Assembly (NCBI RefSeq): GCF_000972785.3
Contig: NZ_CP011253.3
Span: forward strand, 682,001-746,000
Source of the DNA: Pandoraea oxalativorans
GTDB taxonomy: Bacteria > Pseudomonadota > Gammaproteobacteria > Burkholderiales > Burkholderiaceae
DNA: 64,000 bases
Direction: 5' to 3'
Both the position numbers and the translations under genes were made by a program. Each line of letters opens with the position of its first letter. The first letter of the stretch is position 1. Positions 47,058-56,231 of the stretch are shown here, in pieces. Below the pieces are notes generated by a model. It saw nothing but the letters and a program-made list of their open reading frames with translations, did not search any database and was not told where the DNA came from.

Positions 47058-47180
47058 GCTGGGTCTTCGGTCGATTTCGGGATGAGCGAGCCCCTCGGGC
47101 CGCGCCGATCCTTGTTGATAAACGGAAAGAGGTGAGTGGCTTCGGGCGCTTACGCGTTCATACGCTCAGCACCGGTGCGC

Positions 47181-48287
47181 CTAGGCGGACGTCGCGAGGC
47201 CTTGCAGCGCCTGCGCCGTGATATGCAGCCCATGCGTGAGCACGCTGGTGCGCCACACCGACGAGACGGGCACGAAGGCGTCCAGCACGTCGGCGCGCAG
47301 CAGGCGGTCGCGTGCCGCGTCCGGATGGGCCTGCGCGCGTGAGCGCAGCCACTGATCGAGGCGGTTGGCGATACTTGCATTCGAGCCCCGCGTACCGAAT
47401 TCGACGACAGCGCCGATCACCGGGCGTCCCTTGGCGAACTGTTCGACGCCACGGAACACGAGGCCCTGATAGTCGGGACGCTGCAACCCGTGCGGGCGTT
47501 GATTCAGCACACGCTCGGCGCTCCACCAGCGGGCAGCCTCGCGTTGCGCGTCGCTACCCTCCGCGTTGAAGCACAGGAAGAACGGCTCACCGTATTCGCC
47601 GATGCCCGTGTGCCAGTCGATCAGGCCGATGCGCTGCGCTTGCGACAGTTCGCGCTCGACGATGGTCTGCAACGTGACGTTCGACCATTCGCGGGAACGT
47701 CCGCCGTAGATCAGGCCGTCGGCGTGCGTGTACTGACCGCTCGCGAGTGTGTTGAAAAGTGCGTCGGGGCCGTGCTCGGCGCGAAAGGCGTCGATGGCGC
47801 GCGCACTTTGCGCCAGTCCGTCGGACGTCCACTCGCGCGGAATCAGATGGTCGTGAAGCGACGCGTAATGCGCATTGACCGGATGTGGCTTGTCGTGGTC
47901 GATGAAATTGCGATTCAGATCGACGTTGTGTTCTGTCGTGCGCGTGGCGTGTGCGAAGCCGTACGGATTGATGGCGTGCACGAAGGTCACGGCGACGTCG
48001 GGCGGCAACGTCTGCGCCGCATGCGTCAGCCAGGCCGTCTGAACGGCCGATCCCGCACCGCCTTCCAGACCGTGTGTGCCGCTAATGGCAAGCAACTGAT
48101 GCGGTGCATGCGCCGGACCGAGCCGTGCGACGTCGACGCTCAGTTCGCTGCCGTCCGGGGCTGTGGCATCGGGGTGAACATAGGAGGTCAGGCTCGCGCC
48201 TGCGTGGTCGGCCGCGGTGCGAAAGCGTTGACGGGCGTCTGCATAGTCGACGCCGAACGCCTGCCACCAGGTTGGCTGAAGGCTCAT
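47181..48287 (-). CDS. DUF2817 / M14-family zinc carboxypeptidase-like hydrolase
   Basis: 368 residues. M14-type zinc ligands: HxxE in SGTHGLEG (about H70, E73) and later His in LIDWHTGIGEYG, with NVDLNRNF giving the substrate-binding Arg and VVEFGTRG the catalytic Glu. This matches DUF2817 proteins, predicted amidohydrolases or carboxypeptidases. Next to a peptide-type importer, it may release an amino acid or amine from an imported conjugate. It overlaps the VOC gene stop by four bases. Confidence 0.88.
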   Translation of the reverse strand: MSLQPTWWQAFGVDYADARQRFRTAADHAGASLTSYVHPDATAPDGSELSVDVARLGPAHAPHQLLAISGTHGLEGGAGSAVQTAWLTHAAQTLPPDVAVTFVHAINPYGFAHATRTTEHNVDLNRNFIDHDKPHPVNAHYASLHDHLIPREWTSDGLAQSARAIDAFRAEHGPDALFNTLASGQYTHADGLIYGGRSREWSNVTLQTIVERELSQAQRIGLIDWHTGIGEYGEPFFLCFNAEGSDAQREAARWWSAERVLNQRPHGLQRPDYQGLVFRGVEQFAKGRPVIGAVVEFGTRGSNASIANRLDQWLRSRAQAHPDAARDRLLRADVLDAFVPVSSVWRTSVLTHGLHITAQALQGLATSA

Positions 48288-49144
48288 GCTGCCTCCCCTT
48301 CGACGAATTGGAGCGCGACGTGGAAGCCGTCGGCGGCGGCCACGAGCACGGCGCCATCGTCGAGCGTCGTCCAGGGCACGCCGTTTTCGCGCAGCGTGGC
48401 CTGGGTCTGGGCAAGGGAGCGGGTGCGCAGGATCAGTGCGACGCTGCGCTCGCTGCCGTCGTCCGTCGTCTCGACTTTGCCGAAGCGTTGCGCCGCTTCC
48501 GCAGGTGTGACGAAGTGGACGCGGGCGCGCCCGGCGGTGAAGGTATACCCCTTGTCACCGGTGGCGCTCAGGATGCCCGGGCCGAAGACGCGGTCGTAAA
48601 GGGCCGCAGTGACTGCGGGATTCGGCGTCGAAACGACGTAGCCGACGATGTCGGTCACGCCATTTGGATGATCGCGCCATTCGTCGCGCCAGACATGCTC
48701 CGGTGTGAAGTGATGGCAGAAGAACGTGCGGCCGTTGCGAACCAGTTCGCTGGCAAGTCGCACCGTGCGAAAGCGAGCGTCTTGTGTCGTGCCGTCGGGC
48801 AGACGCACCGGGCGGAAGAATTCGGCCGGTGTCTCTACGCCGACACCGCGTTCCTGCAAGGCGGTGAACAGAGCGTGCGAGTCCTGCGTCTTGAAGACGA
48901 GGCCGGTCAGCCCGAGCGGGGCTTGCGTCACATCGGGTCGTGCGGTCGATTTGCCAGCCTCGAAGCCGAGCAGCTCAAGATAGTTTTCGCCGAAGATCGC
49001 CAGGTGATTGCTGGTGCCGAGCGAGTGATGACCACGCTCGGTCAGGGCGAAGCCCAGACGGCGATACGTGTCGACGGACGCTTCGAGTTCGCCCTTCACG
49101 TTGATGACGACGTGATCGAGTACCGGTGCGGGAATCTGGCTCAT
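48284..49144 (-). CDS. VOC-superfamily (glyoxalase-like) protein
   Basis: 286 residues from ATG at 49144 (MSQIPAPVLDHVVINVKG). Two VOC repeats: an N-terminal LDHVVINV...YLELLGFE module and a C-terminal half containing TFFCHHFTPEHVW and ALILRTR. It resembles Glyoxalase_3-type proteins; no full extradiol dioxygenase triad was assigned. It is the first gene of the ten-gene leftward array, coupled to the DUF2817 gene. Catalytic role unknown; an isomerase, hydrolase or dioxygenase is possible. Confidence 0.8.
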   Translation of the reverse strand: MSQIPAPVLDHVVINVKGELEASVDTYRRLGFALTERGHHSLGTSNHLAIFGENYLELLGFEAGKSTARPDVTQAPLGLTGLVFKTQDSHALFTALQERGVGVETPAEFFRPVRLPDGTTQDARFRTVRLASELVRNGRTFFCHHFTPEHVWRDEWRDHPNGVTDIVGYVVSTPNPAVTAALYDRVFGPGILSATGDKGYTFTAGRARVHFVTPAEAAQRFGKVETTDDGSERSVALILRTRSLAQTQATLRENGVPWTTLDDGAVLVAAADGFHVALQFVEGEAA

Positions 49145-49457
49145 GCCTGACCTCCGCTGCGTTGGAGGGAGAACGGGGCGAGGGAGGTAAACGAGATGGT
49201 GGGCACGAAGGCGGACAAACGGCCCCCCGGGACATAACGACTGGACACGACAGCTCCCGACAGAGAATGGACGACCTCCCCATTCTAAAAGCGTGCCGGT
49301 CTTAGCCCAACTGATGCTTTTTGCTTTGCTTAGTGCGCGGCGTGCGCTCGTGGGGGCCTCACGAGGCTGGCGTCGCATTGACGGGCGGTTCAGCCGTTCC
49401 TGGCGTTCGTTCTCGTCTTATGAGACGTGGCAGTTTGGACCGGATCGGCTGAAATTT
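49145..49457. promoter_or_regulatory. Upstream region of the leftward ABC/VOC array, cut by the ISL3 element
   Basis: About 310 bp with no convincing gene. It should hold the array promoter. A search by eye for the missing mhpB N-terminal codons (expected HxLSHSP and DHYNG motifs) or an mhpA end found none, so this flank is not the partner of the mhpB fragment on the other side of the IS. Confidence 0.45.
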
Positions 49458-50764
49458 GGTTCATCGCGCAATAGCGTGGAGGGATTTGACAAGTTTTCGT
49501 ACTCTTGATGGCAGGAATTTGCCATCAGGAGTGCGTGGAGATGCTGGATCGCAAGCTGCTGGAGTCGCTGGGAGGCTGGCAGGGCTATGCCGTCGAACGC
49601 GTGGAGTGGCCCGAGGGCACAGGGCGCACGCTGTCGATCTATTTGAAGCCAACCGCCAAGGTGATGCTGTGCGAGCAGTGCGGCGCACGATGTCGCCAGG
49701 TCCATGAGACCACGGTGCGCCGGGTGCGAGATCTGCCGTTATTTGAGTACCGGGTTGTTCTTCATGTTCCACGCCGGCGCTTGTTGTGTGAGCAATGCGG
49801 TGGCCCGCGCCTGGAGCGGCTTACTTGGCTGGGTCGCTACCAGCGGGTGACGGATCGGCTTGCGGCGGCCTGCAGCCAATTGCTGCAATCGAGCAACGTG
49901 CAGGCGGTGGCGAGGTTCTTCGAGCTGGGTTGGCATACCGTCAAGACGCTGGACAAGGCCCGGCTCCGAGCGTCAGTGCGCGAACCGGATTGGTCCAGGA
50001 TCGAGTATTTAGCGATGGACGAGTTCGCCCTGCATAAAGGGCATCGGTACGCGACGGTAGTCGTCGATCCGATCAGCAGGCAGGTGCTGTGGATCGGCCC
50101 AGGACGCTCACGCGAGACGGCTCGGGCGTTCTTCGAGCAATTGCCGCGTGGGGTCGCCCAACGCATCAAGGCCGTAGCCATCGACATGACTACGGCCTAC
50201 GAGTTAGAAATCCAGGCCCACTGCCCACGGGCGGAGATCGTCTATGACTTGTTCCATGTCGTGGCCAAGTACGGACGAGAGGTCATTGATCGGGTGCGCG
50301 TGGATCAGGCCAACCAACTGCGCCAGGACCGTCCCGCGCGCCGGGTCATCAAATCGAGCCGCTGGCTGTTATTGCGCAACCGCGACAAGCTAGACCGGCA
50401 GCAGGCCGTCCGGCTCGACGAATTGCTGCAAGCCAACCAGCCGCTGCTGACGGTCTATGTCCTGAGGGACGAACTCAAGCGGCTCTGGTTCTACCGAAGA
50501 CCTGCCTGGGCAAAACAAGCCTGGCACCACTGGTGCGAGCAGGCCGAGCAAAGCGGAATAGCCCCCTTGAACACCTTCGCTCAGCGTCTGAAAGGCTATC
50601 TGCATGGCATCCTGGCCAGATGCCGACATCGTCTAAACACCAGCATCGTTGAGGGCATTAACAACACTATCAAGGTCATTAAGCGGCGCGCCTACGGCTA
50701 CCGAGACCAGGAATACTTCTTCCTCAAAATCCGCGCCGCCTTCCCCGGTAATGCTCAATGAACC
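49458..50764 (+). mobile_element. ISL3-family insertion sequence
   Basis: 1307 bp bounded by 24-bp imperfect inverted repeats starting GGTTCAT (49458-49481; complement of 50741-50764; about 18 of 24 positions match). It encodes one transposase whose stop lies at the right repeat. The eight bases next to each end (49450-49457 and 50765-50772) do not match, so no target duplication. The element therefore probably arose with, or was followed by, a deletion or rearrangement. Confidence 0.85.
49541..50761 (+). CDS. ISL3-family transposase
   Basis: 406 residues from ATG at 49541 (MLDRKLLESLGGWQGYAVE). Zinc-ribbon cysteines at the N terminus (CEQCGARC and CEQCGGPR), an HTH (NVQAVARFFELGWHTVKTLDK) and the DDE catalytic domain follow: D in EYLAMDEFAL, D in VAIDMTTAY and E in IVEGINNTIKVIKRRAYGY. 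Length is within the ISL3 norm. It looks intact and potentially active. It reads toward the mhp remnant. Confidence 0.95.
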   Translation: MLDRKLLESLGGWQGYAVERVEWPEGTGRTLSIYLKPTAKVMLCEQCGARCRQVHETTVRRVRDLPLFEYRVVLHVPRRRLLCEQCGGPRLERLTWLGRYQRVTDRLAAACSQLLQSSNVQAVARFFELGWHTVKTLDKARLRASVREPDWSRIEYLAMDEFALHKGHRYATVVVDPISRQVLWIGPGRSRETARAFFEQLPRGVAQRIKAVAIDMTTAYELEIQAHCPRAEIVYDLFHVVAKYGREVIDRVRVDQANQLRQDRPARRVIKSSRWLLLRNRDKLDRQQAVRLDELLQANQPLLTVYVLRDELKRLWFYRRPAWAKQAWHHWCEQAEQSGIAPLNTFAQRLKGYLHGILARCRHRLNTSIVEGINNTIKVIKRRAYGYRDQEYFFLKIRAAFPGNAQ

Positions 50765-51556
50765 TTTTTTTACGACGTCATGCCCGCGTTCTGTATTGGC
50801 GCAAAGGCCACGGCTATCGGCGACTTCAAGAGCCTGGCAGGCCCGTTGCCTGTGCCGTCGAACATCGCGCATGCACTGACCGAGCACGTATTGTCGGTCG
50901 ATATCGACGTTGCGCTGTCCTACCGCATGCAAGTCGACCATGGCTTCGCCTACGCACTGGAAGTCCTGACGGGCCGTCTGGACGCGTACCCCGTCGTGCC
51001 GGTATTCATCAACTCGGTCGCGCCCCCGATGGCGACACTTCGCCGCTCACGGTTGCTTGGCGATGCGATCGGCCGCTTCTTCGCGCAAACGGACAAGCGC
51101 GTGCTCGTGATCGGCTCGGGCGGCATTTCGCACGAGCCTCCCGTTCCCGAGCTTATCGGCGCGACCGATGAAGTTGCCGAGCGTCTGATCGCCGGACGCA
51201 ATCCGTCGGCGCAATCTCGTGCCGCGCGTCAGGCGCGCACCGTTGCTGCGGCGAAGGCCTTCACGGCGGGCGACAGCCACATGCATCCGCTCAATCCGCA
51301 ATGGGACCGCGAATTCCTCCAAATCCTGACGGAGGGCGACTGGCGCGCCGTCGACGCGATGAGCAACGACACGATTACGCGACAAGGCGGCAAATCTGCG
51401 CACGAGATCCGCACGTGGGTTGCCGCGTTCGCGATGCTCGCGGCTTATGGCGAATACCACGCGAGTGTCGATTACTACCGTCCGATTCCCGAATGGATCG
51501 CGGGCTTTGCCGCGATGCACGCGGTGTCTCAACCGTCGCTGGCCGCTGCGGCCTGA
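50765..51556 (+). pseudogene. mhpB: 2,3-dihydroxyphenylpropionate 1,2-dioxygenase, N-terminally truncated
   Basis: From the IS end the frame reads FFYDVMPAFCIGAKATAIGDF and continues for 264 residues to a normal C terminus (YYRPIPEWIAGF). It matches E. coli MhpB (314 residues) from about position 58 on. The family's first 57 or so residues, including HxLSHSP and the DHYNG metal-binding histidines, are gone. The retained catalytic region includes MQVDHGF and SGGISHEPP. An in-frame ATG at 50780 exists, but without the missing iron ligands it should be inactive. Confidence 0.85.
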
Positions 51557-51590
51557 TCAAGAAGAGCGAGACGAACAAGAGGATTTTCCG

Positions 51591-52376
51591 ATGTCGAATG
51601 CCCAACTGATTCAAACGCTTGCCGACCGCCTTCGTGACGCGGAGGCGTCGCGTCAAACGATTGCGCCCGTGCGCGGCGAGATCGCGCTCGACGACATGGC
51701 GACCGCCTACGCCGTGCAGCAGCGCAATGTGGATGCGCGTGTGACCAGCGGCGAGCGCATCGTCGGTCGCAAGATCGGCCTGACGTCGCTTGCCGTGCAA
51801 AAGCAGCTCGGCGTGGACCAGCCCGACTTCGGCGCACTGTTCGCGAGCATGGCGTACGGCGATGCGCAACCGATGCCGCTTGCCCGCCTCATCCAGCCGA
51901 AGGTCGAAGCCGAAATCGCACTCGTGCTCGAACATGATCTGACGCACGAGAAGCACACATTTGCCGACATCCTTCGCGCGAGCGCCTACGCCGTGGCGGC
52001 CGTAGAGGTCGTCGATAGCCGTATCGAGCAGTGGAATATCCGCTTCGTCGATACCGTAGCCGACAACGCATCGAGCGCGCTATTCGTGCTTGGCAGCCGC
52101 CCCGTGAAACTCTCTGACGTAGATCTCGCCGACTGCGCGATGACGCTTTCGCGCGACGGCGAGGTGCTGTCGCGCGGCAACGGCGCGGCGTGCCTCGGCA
52201 ATCCTCTCAACGCGGCTGTCTGGCTGGCGGATCGCATGGCGCAACTTGGCACGCCGTTGCGTGCGGGCGATGTCGTGCTCACCGGTGCGCTCGGTCCGAT
52301 GGTGCCCGTCATGGAGGCTGGCACGTTCGTCACCGAGATCGGGGGACTGGGCAGCGTACGCGCCGTTTTTGCGTGA
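51591..52376 (+). CDS. mhpD: 2-keto-4-pentenoate hydratase
   Basis: 261 residues from ATG at 51591 (MSNAQLIQTLADRLRDAE), with AGAGGATT upstream. Hydratase motifs: GRKIGLTSLAVQKQLGVDQPDFG, the glutamate-rich metal site KVEAEIALVLEHDL and VVDSRIEQWNIRFVDTVADNASS. It adds water to 2-hydroxypenta-2,4-dienoate to give 4-hydroxy-2-oxovalerate. It lies 34 bp after the mhpB remnant. The enzyme looks intact although its usual upstream supplier in this cluster is broken. Confidence 0.93.
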   Translation: MSNAQLIQTLADRLRDAEASRQTIAPVRGEIALDDMATAYAVQQRNVDARVTSGERIVGRKIGLTSLAVQKQLGVDQPDFGALFASMAYGDAQPMPLARLIQPKVEAEIALVLEHDLTHEKHTFADILRASAYAVAAVEVVDSRIEQWNIRFVDTVADNASSALFVLGSRPVKLSDVDLADCAMTLSRDGEVLSRGNGAACLGNPLNAAVWLADRMAQLGTPLRAGDVVLTGALGPMVPVMEAGTFVTEIGGLGSVRAVFA

Positions 52377-52508
52377 GGCAGGTGGCGTCCGATATCCGAT
52401 CCCCCGGCGTTACAGGGCAACACCGGCGTCGCCCGCCATGGCGGTGATTTCGCCGTCGACAACATGACCGCCATCAAGAGCGGATCTCGTAAATCTGGAG
52501 ACTCAGCA

Positions 52509-53771
52509 ATGAACGCATCATCCCAGGGCGTCGCGCCCTCGAAGGGAAGCCTCGCGACGATCGGTTTGTGTCTGGCCATCGCACTGCTCGAAGGCCTCGA
52601 TCTGCAATCGGCTGGCGTGGCGGCACCACGCATCGCAAAGGAGTTCGGTCTGAGCGTGGCGCAGATGGGGTGGGCGTTCAGCGCCGGCGCCATTGGACTG
52701 CTGCCGGGTGCGGCGCTGGGCGGACGGCTGGCCGATCGCTGGGGCCGCAAACGCTTGCTGATGCTGTCCGTCGCGTTGTTCGGCGTCTTCTCGCTACTTA
52801 CGGCACACGTGTGGAGTTTCGAATCGCTGTTGACGGCACGGTTTCTCACCGGTCTGGGCCTCGGTGCTGCCATGCCTAACCTCATTGCGTTGTGTGCCGA
52901 AGCGGCGCCGCAAGGGCATCGCAACATTGCCGTGGGTGCAATGTACTGCGGCATGCCTTTCGGCGCGGCGCTCGCCGCCGTCATCGGCATCGTCAGCCCG
53001 AGCGAGGAGGGGTGGCGTCATGTGTTCTACGTCGGCGGCCTGGGGCCGTTGCTGATGGTGCCATTGCTTGGCCTGTGCCTGCGCGAGTCCGCGCAGTTCG
53101 TCGCAACGCGACTTGCGCGGACTTCGAATGCCGCATTGCCGAACGTGACACCCGGGGTAACGCACGCGCTGTGGAAAGAAGGCCGCACGCGCACGACCGT
53201 TGCGCTGTGGGTCAGCTATCTCGGCACGCTGATCGTGCTGTATTTCCTGATGAACTGGCTGCCGTCGATGGTCGTGGCCAACGGGCTGTCCCGCGAGCAG
53301 GCGGGCGTGGCAATCATGATGTTCAACATCGGTGGCGGCCTCGGCGCCATCGGAATTTCCAACGTGATGGACCGTTTTTCGCCGCGCCTGACGGTGATCG
53401 GCATGTATCTCGGCATTGCGCTGTCGCTGGCCGGGCTGTCGAGCGCTATCGGAGCGTTGACGATGGCTTGCGGTGCGTTCTTCTGCGGCTTGTTTCTCGT
53501 GGGCGGGCAGTCGGTGCTGTACTCGATGGCGGGACAGGCTTATCCCACCGAAATTCGCGGAACGGGTGTTGGCGCAGCGGTGGCGATCGGTCGGCTCGGT
53601 TCGATTCTCGGACCGCTGATTGCCGGGCAATTGTTTGCGCTGGGGCAGAGCGCGTCGATGCTCGTGTCGTCGAGCATTCCACTGATCCTGATCGCGGCCT
53701 TCGCCGCATTGACCGTCGTGGGCACATTCGCGCCGCGTGTCGTGGCGGGCGTAGTCCAGCCGGGACGTTGA
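52509..53771 (+). CDS. mhpT: 3-(3-hydroxyphenyl)propionate MFS transporter
   Basis: 420 residues from ATG at 52509 (MNASSQGVAPSKGSLATIGL), with GGAG ahead. AAHS-type MFS with the MhpT form of helix 1 (ALLEGLDLQSAGVAAPRIA), GGRLADRWGRKRLLM and GLGLGAAMPNLIAL. It imports 3-hydroxyphenylpropionate or cinnamate derivatives with protons. It stands between mhpD and mhpC as in mhp clusters. Twelve hydrophobic segments are complete. Confidence 0.92.
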   Translation: MNASSQGVAPSKGSLATIGLCLAIALLEGLDLQSAGVAAPRIAKEFGLSVAQMGWAFSAGAIGLLPGAALGGRLADRWGRKRLLMLSVALFGVFSLLTAHVWSFESLLTARFLTGLGLGAAMPNLIALCAEAAPQGHRNIAVGAMYCGMPFGAALAAVIGIVSPSEEGWRHVFYVGGLGPLLMVPLLGLCLRESAQFVATRLARTSNAALPNVTPGVTHALWKEGRTRTTVALWVSYLGTLIVLYFLMNWLPSMVVANGLSREQAGVAIMMFNIGGGLGAIGISNVMDRFSPRLTVIGMYLGIALSLAGLSSAIGALTMACGAFFCGLFLVGGQSVLYSMAGQAYPTEIRGTGVGAAVAIGRLGSILGPLIAGQLFALGQSASMLVSSSIPLILIAAFAALTVVGTFAPRVVAGVVQPGR

Positions 53772-53855
53772 ACATGCGCTTTTCGAAACGCTGAAATTTT
53801 TCGATTCTGAGTTCTTGAATCTCCGAGTCACCGATTCTGATTAGGGAAGGTCATC

Positions 53856-54713
53856 ATGACGGCAATCACTGAAGCGTCGACAAGTCGCTTCGTCACCATT
53901 CGCGACGCGGACACCGTGTTTCGCATCCACTACAACGACACCGGCAGCGGCACGCAGACGGTCGTGATGCTGCACGGGTCGGGGCCGGGTGCCACGGGCT
54001 GGGCCAATTTCAACCGAAACGTCGAACCGTTGGTCGACGCCGGATATCGCGTGTTGCTCGTCGACTGCCCCGGCTGGGGCAAAAGCGATCCCGTGGTCAA
54101 CACCGGATCGCGTTCGGAGCTTAATGCCCGTGTGCTCAAGGCGGTACTCGATGAACTCCATATCGAGCAAGTGCACATCATCGGCAATTCGATGGGCGGC
54201 CACAGCACGGTCGCCTTTGCGTTGTCGAACCCGTCGCGTGTCGGCAAGCTGATTCTGATGGGGGGCGGCACTGGCGGGCCTAGCCAGTTCGTGGCGATGC
54301 CCACCGAGGGCATCAAGCTGCTCAACGGGCTATACAAGGAGCCGACCATCGAGAATCTGAAGCGGATGATGAACGTGTTTGTCTTCGATGCCAGCGCGAT
54401 CACCGACGATCTGATGCAGGCGAGGCTCGACAACATGCTCGCGTCTCGCGAGCATCTCGACAATTTCGTGAAGAGCCTCGCGGCGAACCCGAAGCAGTTC
54501 ACGGACTACGGCGCCCGTCTTGGCGAAATCGCTGCGCCTACGTTAATCGTATGGGGGCGCGAGGACCGTTTCGTCCCGATGGACGTTGGTCTGCGCCTGC
54601 TTGCCGGGCTGCCCAACGCCCAACTGCACGTGTTCAATCGCTGCGGTCACTGGGTGCAGTGGGAGCACGCCGCGGCGTTCAATCGCATGGTCCTCGATTT
54701 TCTGGCGCATTGA
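53856..54713 (+). CDS. mhpC: 2-hydroxy-6-oxonona-2,4-dienedioate hydrolase
   Basis: 285 residues, alpha/beta hydrolase fold. Oxyanion motif [20 protein letters not shown], nucleophile serine in [10 protein letters not shown], acid in WGREDRFVP and histidine in [10 protein letters not shown]. This is the MhpC/BphD pattern. It cleaves the meta-ring-fission product to 2-hydroxypentadienoate and succinate. It should act after MhpB, which is truncated here, so it may be fed by a different dioxygenase or be a relic. Confidence 0.93.
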   Translation: MTAITEASTSRFVTIRDADTVFRIHYNDTGSGTQTVVMLHGSGPGATGWANFNRNVEPLVDAGYRVLLVDCPGWGKSDPVVNTGSRSELNARVLKAVLDELHIEQVHIIGNSMGGHSTVAFALSNPSRVGKLILMGGGTGGPSQFVAMPTEGIKLLNGLYKEPTIENLKRMMNVFVFDASAITDDLMQARLDNMLASREHLDNFVKSLAANPKQFTDYGARLGEIAAPTLIVWGREDRFVPMDVGLRLLAGLPNAQLHVFNRCGHWVQWEHAAAFNRMVLDFLAH

Positions 54714-54743
54714 CATTCGGTCGGCCTTGTCCTGCGCTGAAAC

Positions 54744-55214
54744 TCAGGCGCGTCGGGTTTTCGATCCGGGGTGCAACGCAGTTCTCGTTGCACCTCTGCC
54801 TCCATGGTCGATCCCGATAGCATCCACCACCGACACCACGAACTGACGAAACCACTTTATCCCCTCGTCCGCGTCGAATGCCTGATGCCAGTGGACTGTC
54901 GACTCCGCTTCGGGCGCTTCAATCGGCAACGGGTAAATCGCAAACTTCCCTGAGGCATTCAGGATCTGCGCGACCCCCTTGGGTAATGTCGCAACCCGAT
55001 CTGTCCTCTCGAGGATCTCCGGCACGATCGTAAAGTGCGGCACGCTGATCGCCAGCCTGCGCTGCAAGCCTCCACCGTTGAGCGTCTCCTCGATCAGAAA
55101 ATGGCTTGAGTCCGTCGACGTCACTGCGATGTGCGACATCGCAAGAAACTGTTCTCGCGACAGCACGCGTGCGGGCAATCCCGGCCGCTTGCGGTTCGAG
55201 CCGTCTCCAGACGA
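54744..55214 (-). pseudogene. Remnant of a LysR-family regulator (C-terminal part only)
   Basis: The frame from about 55214 to 54744 gives LPARVLSREQFLAMSHIAVTS and continues with IEETLNGGGLQRRLAISVPHFTIVPEILERTDRVATLP and the PLPIEAP...WHQAFDADEGIKWFRQ ending. These are C-terminal substrate-domain features of LysR proteins of the PcpR/NahR type. An in-frame TGA lies just before it (about 55217), and no HTH is found in any frame upstream. It is a decayed regulator after mhpC. Confidence 0.65.
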
Positions 55215-55418
55215 TCACGGCCACAGTGGTCGCGCGACATTTGCTAACCCGACGGAATCCGGCCGGGCTCAGGCACCCTAAATCCGCCGAGAAGACACAT
55301 TCCTTGATCTATTCCCCTGTGATTCTGGTCCGGGGATATGGTGCTTTGACGCCGCGAATATTCCAAATCTCTGTTTTTCGACCGCAGTATTGCCGGTGCA
55401 CTTTGACTTCCATATATA

Positions 55419-55432
55419 ATACTATTTTGTAT
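55419..55432. promoter_or_regulatory. ATAC-N6-GTAT palindrome, possible GntR operator
   Basis: ATAC TATTTT GTAT within an unusually AT-rich stretch (about 55410-55440), 27 bp before the GntR start. FCD-type GntR proteins commonly bind short dyads near their own genes. Assignment is inferred. Confidence 0.4.
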
Positions 55433-55458
55433 AAAAAAATCTTTGCTAAGAGGATGCC

Positions 55459-56124
55459 GTGGCACTTCCAGAGCTTGACGGGGTCGACTTTCCCACTCAG
55501 ATCGCGTTGGAAACGCGAAAGCTGATCAATCGGGGCACGCTGGCTCCGGGCTTTCAACTGCGACAGTCCGATCTCGCCGATCGATTTGGCATCAGCCGGG
55601 TGCCGGTCCGGGAAGCACTCAAGCTACTTGCCGCTGAAGGCATCATTGAGCATGATCCGAATCGCGGCTACTTTGTCGCGCAGCTCTCCAGCGATGAGGC
55701 TCGCCAACTTTACCGGATGCGCCACCTGCTTGAAGCGGAGCTCTTGGCCAGCGTGGAGTGGCCTAAGCCGGCACAGCTCAAACAACTCAAAGCGATGCTC
55801 GCCGAACTCGACGATTTTTTGGCCCAGGGCAACCGCGATGGGTGGATTGAGCGTCACCGCGCCTTTCACGACTCGATCTTCGATCTCTCGGACAAAAAGG
55901 TTCTCAAGCGGGAGGTCCTGCGCCTGATGCGCCTGACGGATCGTTATCGGGCGCTTGCCGCCGATATCTCGTCACAGCGGGAACATCTCAACGCCAAAAT
56001 CGAAAAGCAACTGGTGAAGGCGCTGGAGACGAAGAACCGCGAATTGCTTCGGGAAACGTATGACAAGGGTCGAGCAATCGTGTTGGGCGGTCTGATGGCG
56101 GTGCTGGCTGCACGTGGTGCCTGA
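55459..56124 (+). CDS. GntR-family regulator (FCD/FadR subfamily)
   Basis: 221 residues from GTG at 55459, with AAGAGGATGCC upstream. HTH LRQSDLADRFGISRVPVREALKLLAAEGIIEHDPNRG is the conserved FadR-family recognition segment (about 37-71). The FCD effector domain follows, with histidines in RHRAFHDSIFDL as likely metal ligands. It is convergent with the porin that ends the leftward operon at 56232-63257, so it is a candidate regulator of that operon. Confidence 0.92.
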   Translation: MALPELDGVDFPTQIALETRKLINRGTLAPGFQLRQSDLADRFGISRVPVREALKLLAAEGIIEHDPNRGYFVAQLSSDEARQLYRMRHLLEAELLASVEWPKPAQLKQLKAMLAELDDFLAQGNRDGWIERHRAFHDSIFDLSDKKVLKREVLRLMRLTDRYRALAADISSQREHLNAKIEKQLVKALETKNRELLRETYDKGRAIVLGGLMAVLAARGA

Positions 56125-56231
56125 GCGCACTTGCAGACGTAATGCCGAACGGCGCATTGGATGAATTTGAGGCGTGATTCCCGCAGCAGCGATGACGAAA
56201 ATTGCCACCGCCGCCGCGAGTCAGACGCGCA

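Noticed and set aside
49450..50772. Target duplication of the ISL3 element
   Set aside because: The eight bases at the two flanks differ, so no duplication can be claimed.
55403..55420. TTGACT and TATAAT considered as a sigma-70 promoter of the GntR gene
   Set aside because: The two hexamers are only six bases apart, too close to form one promoter.
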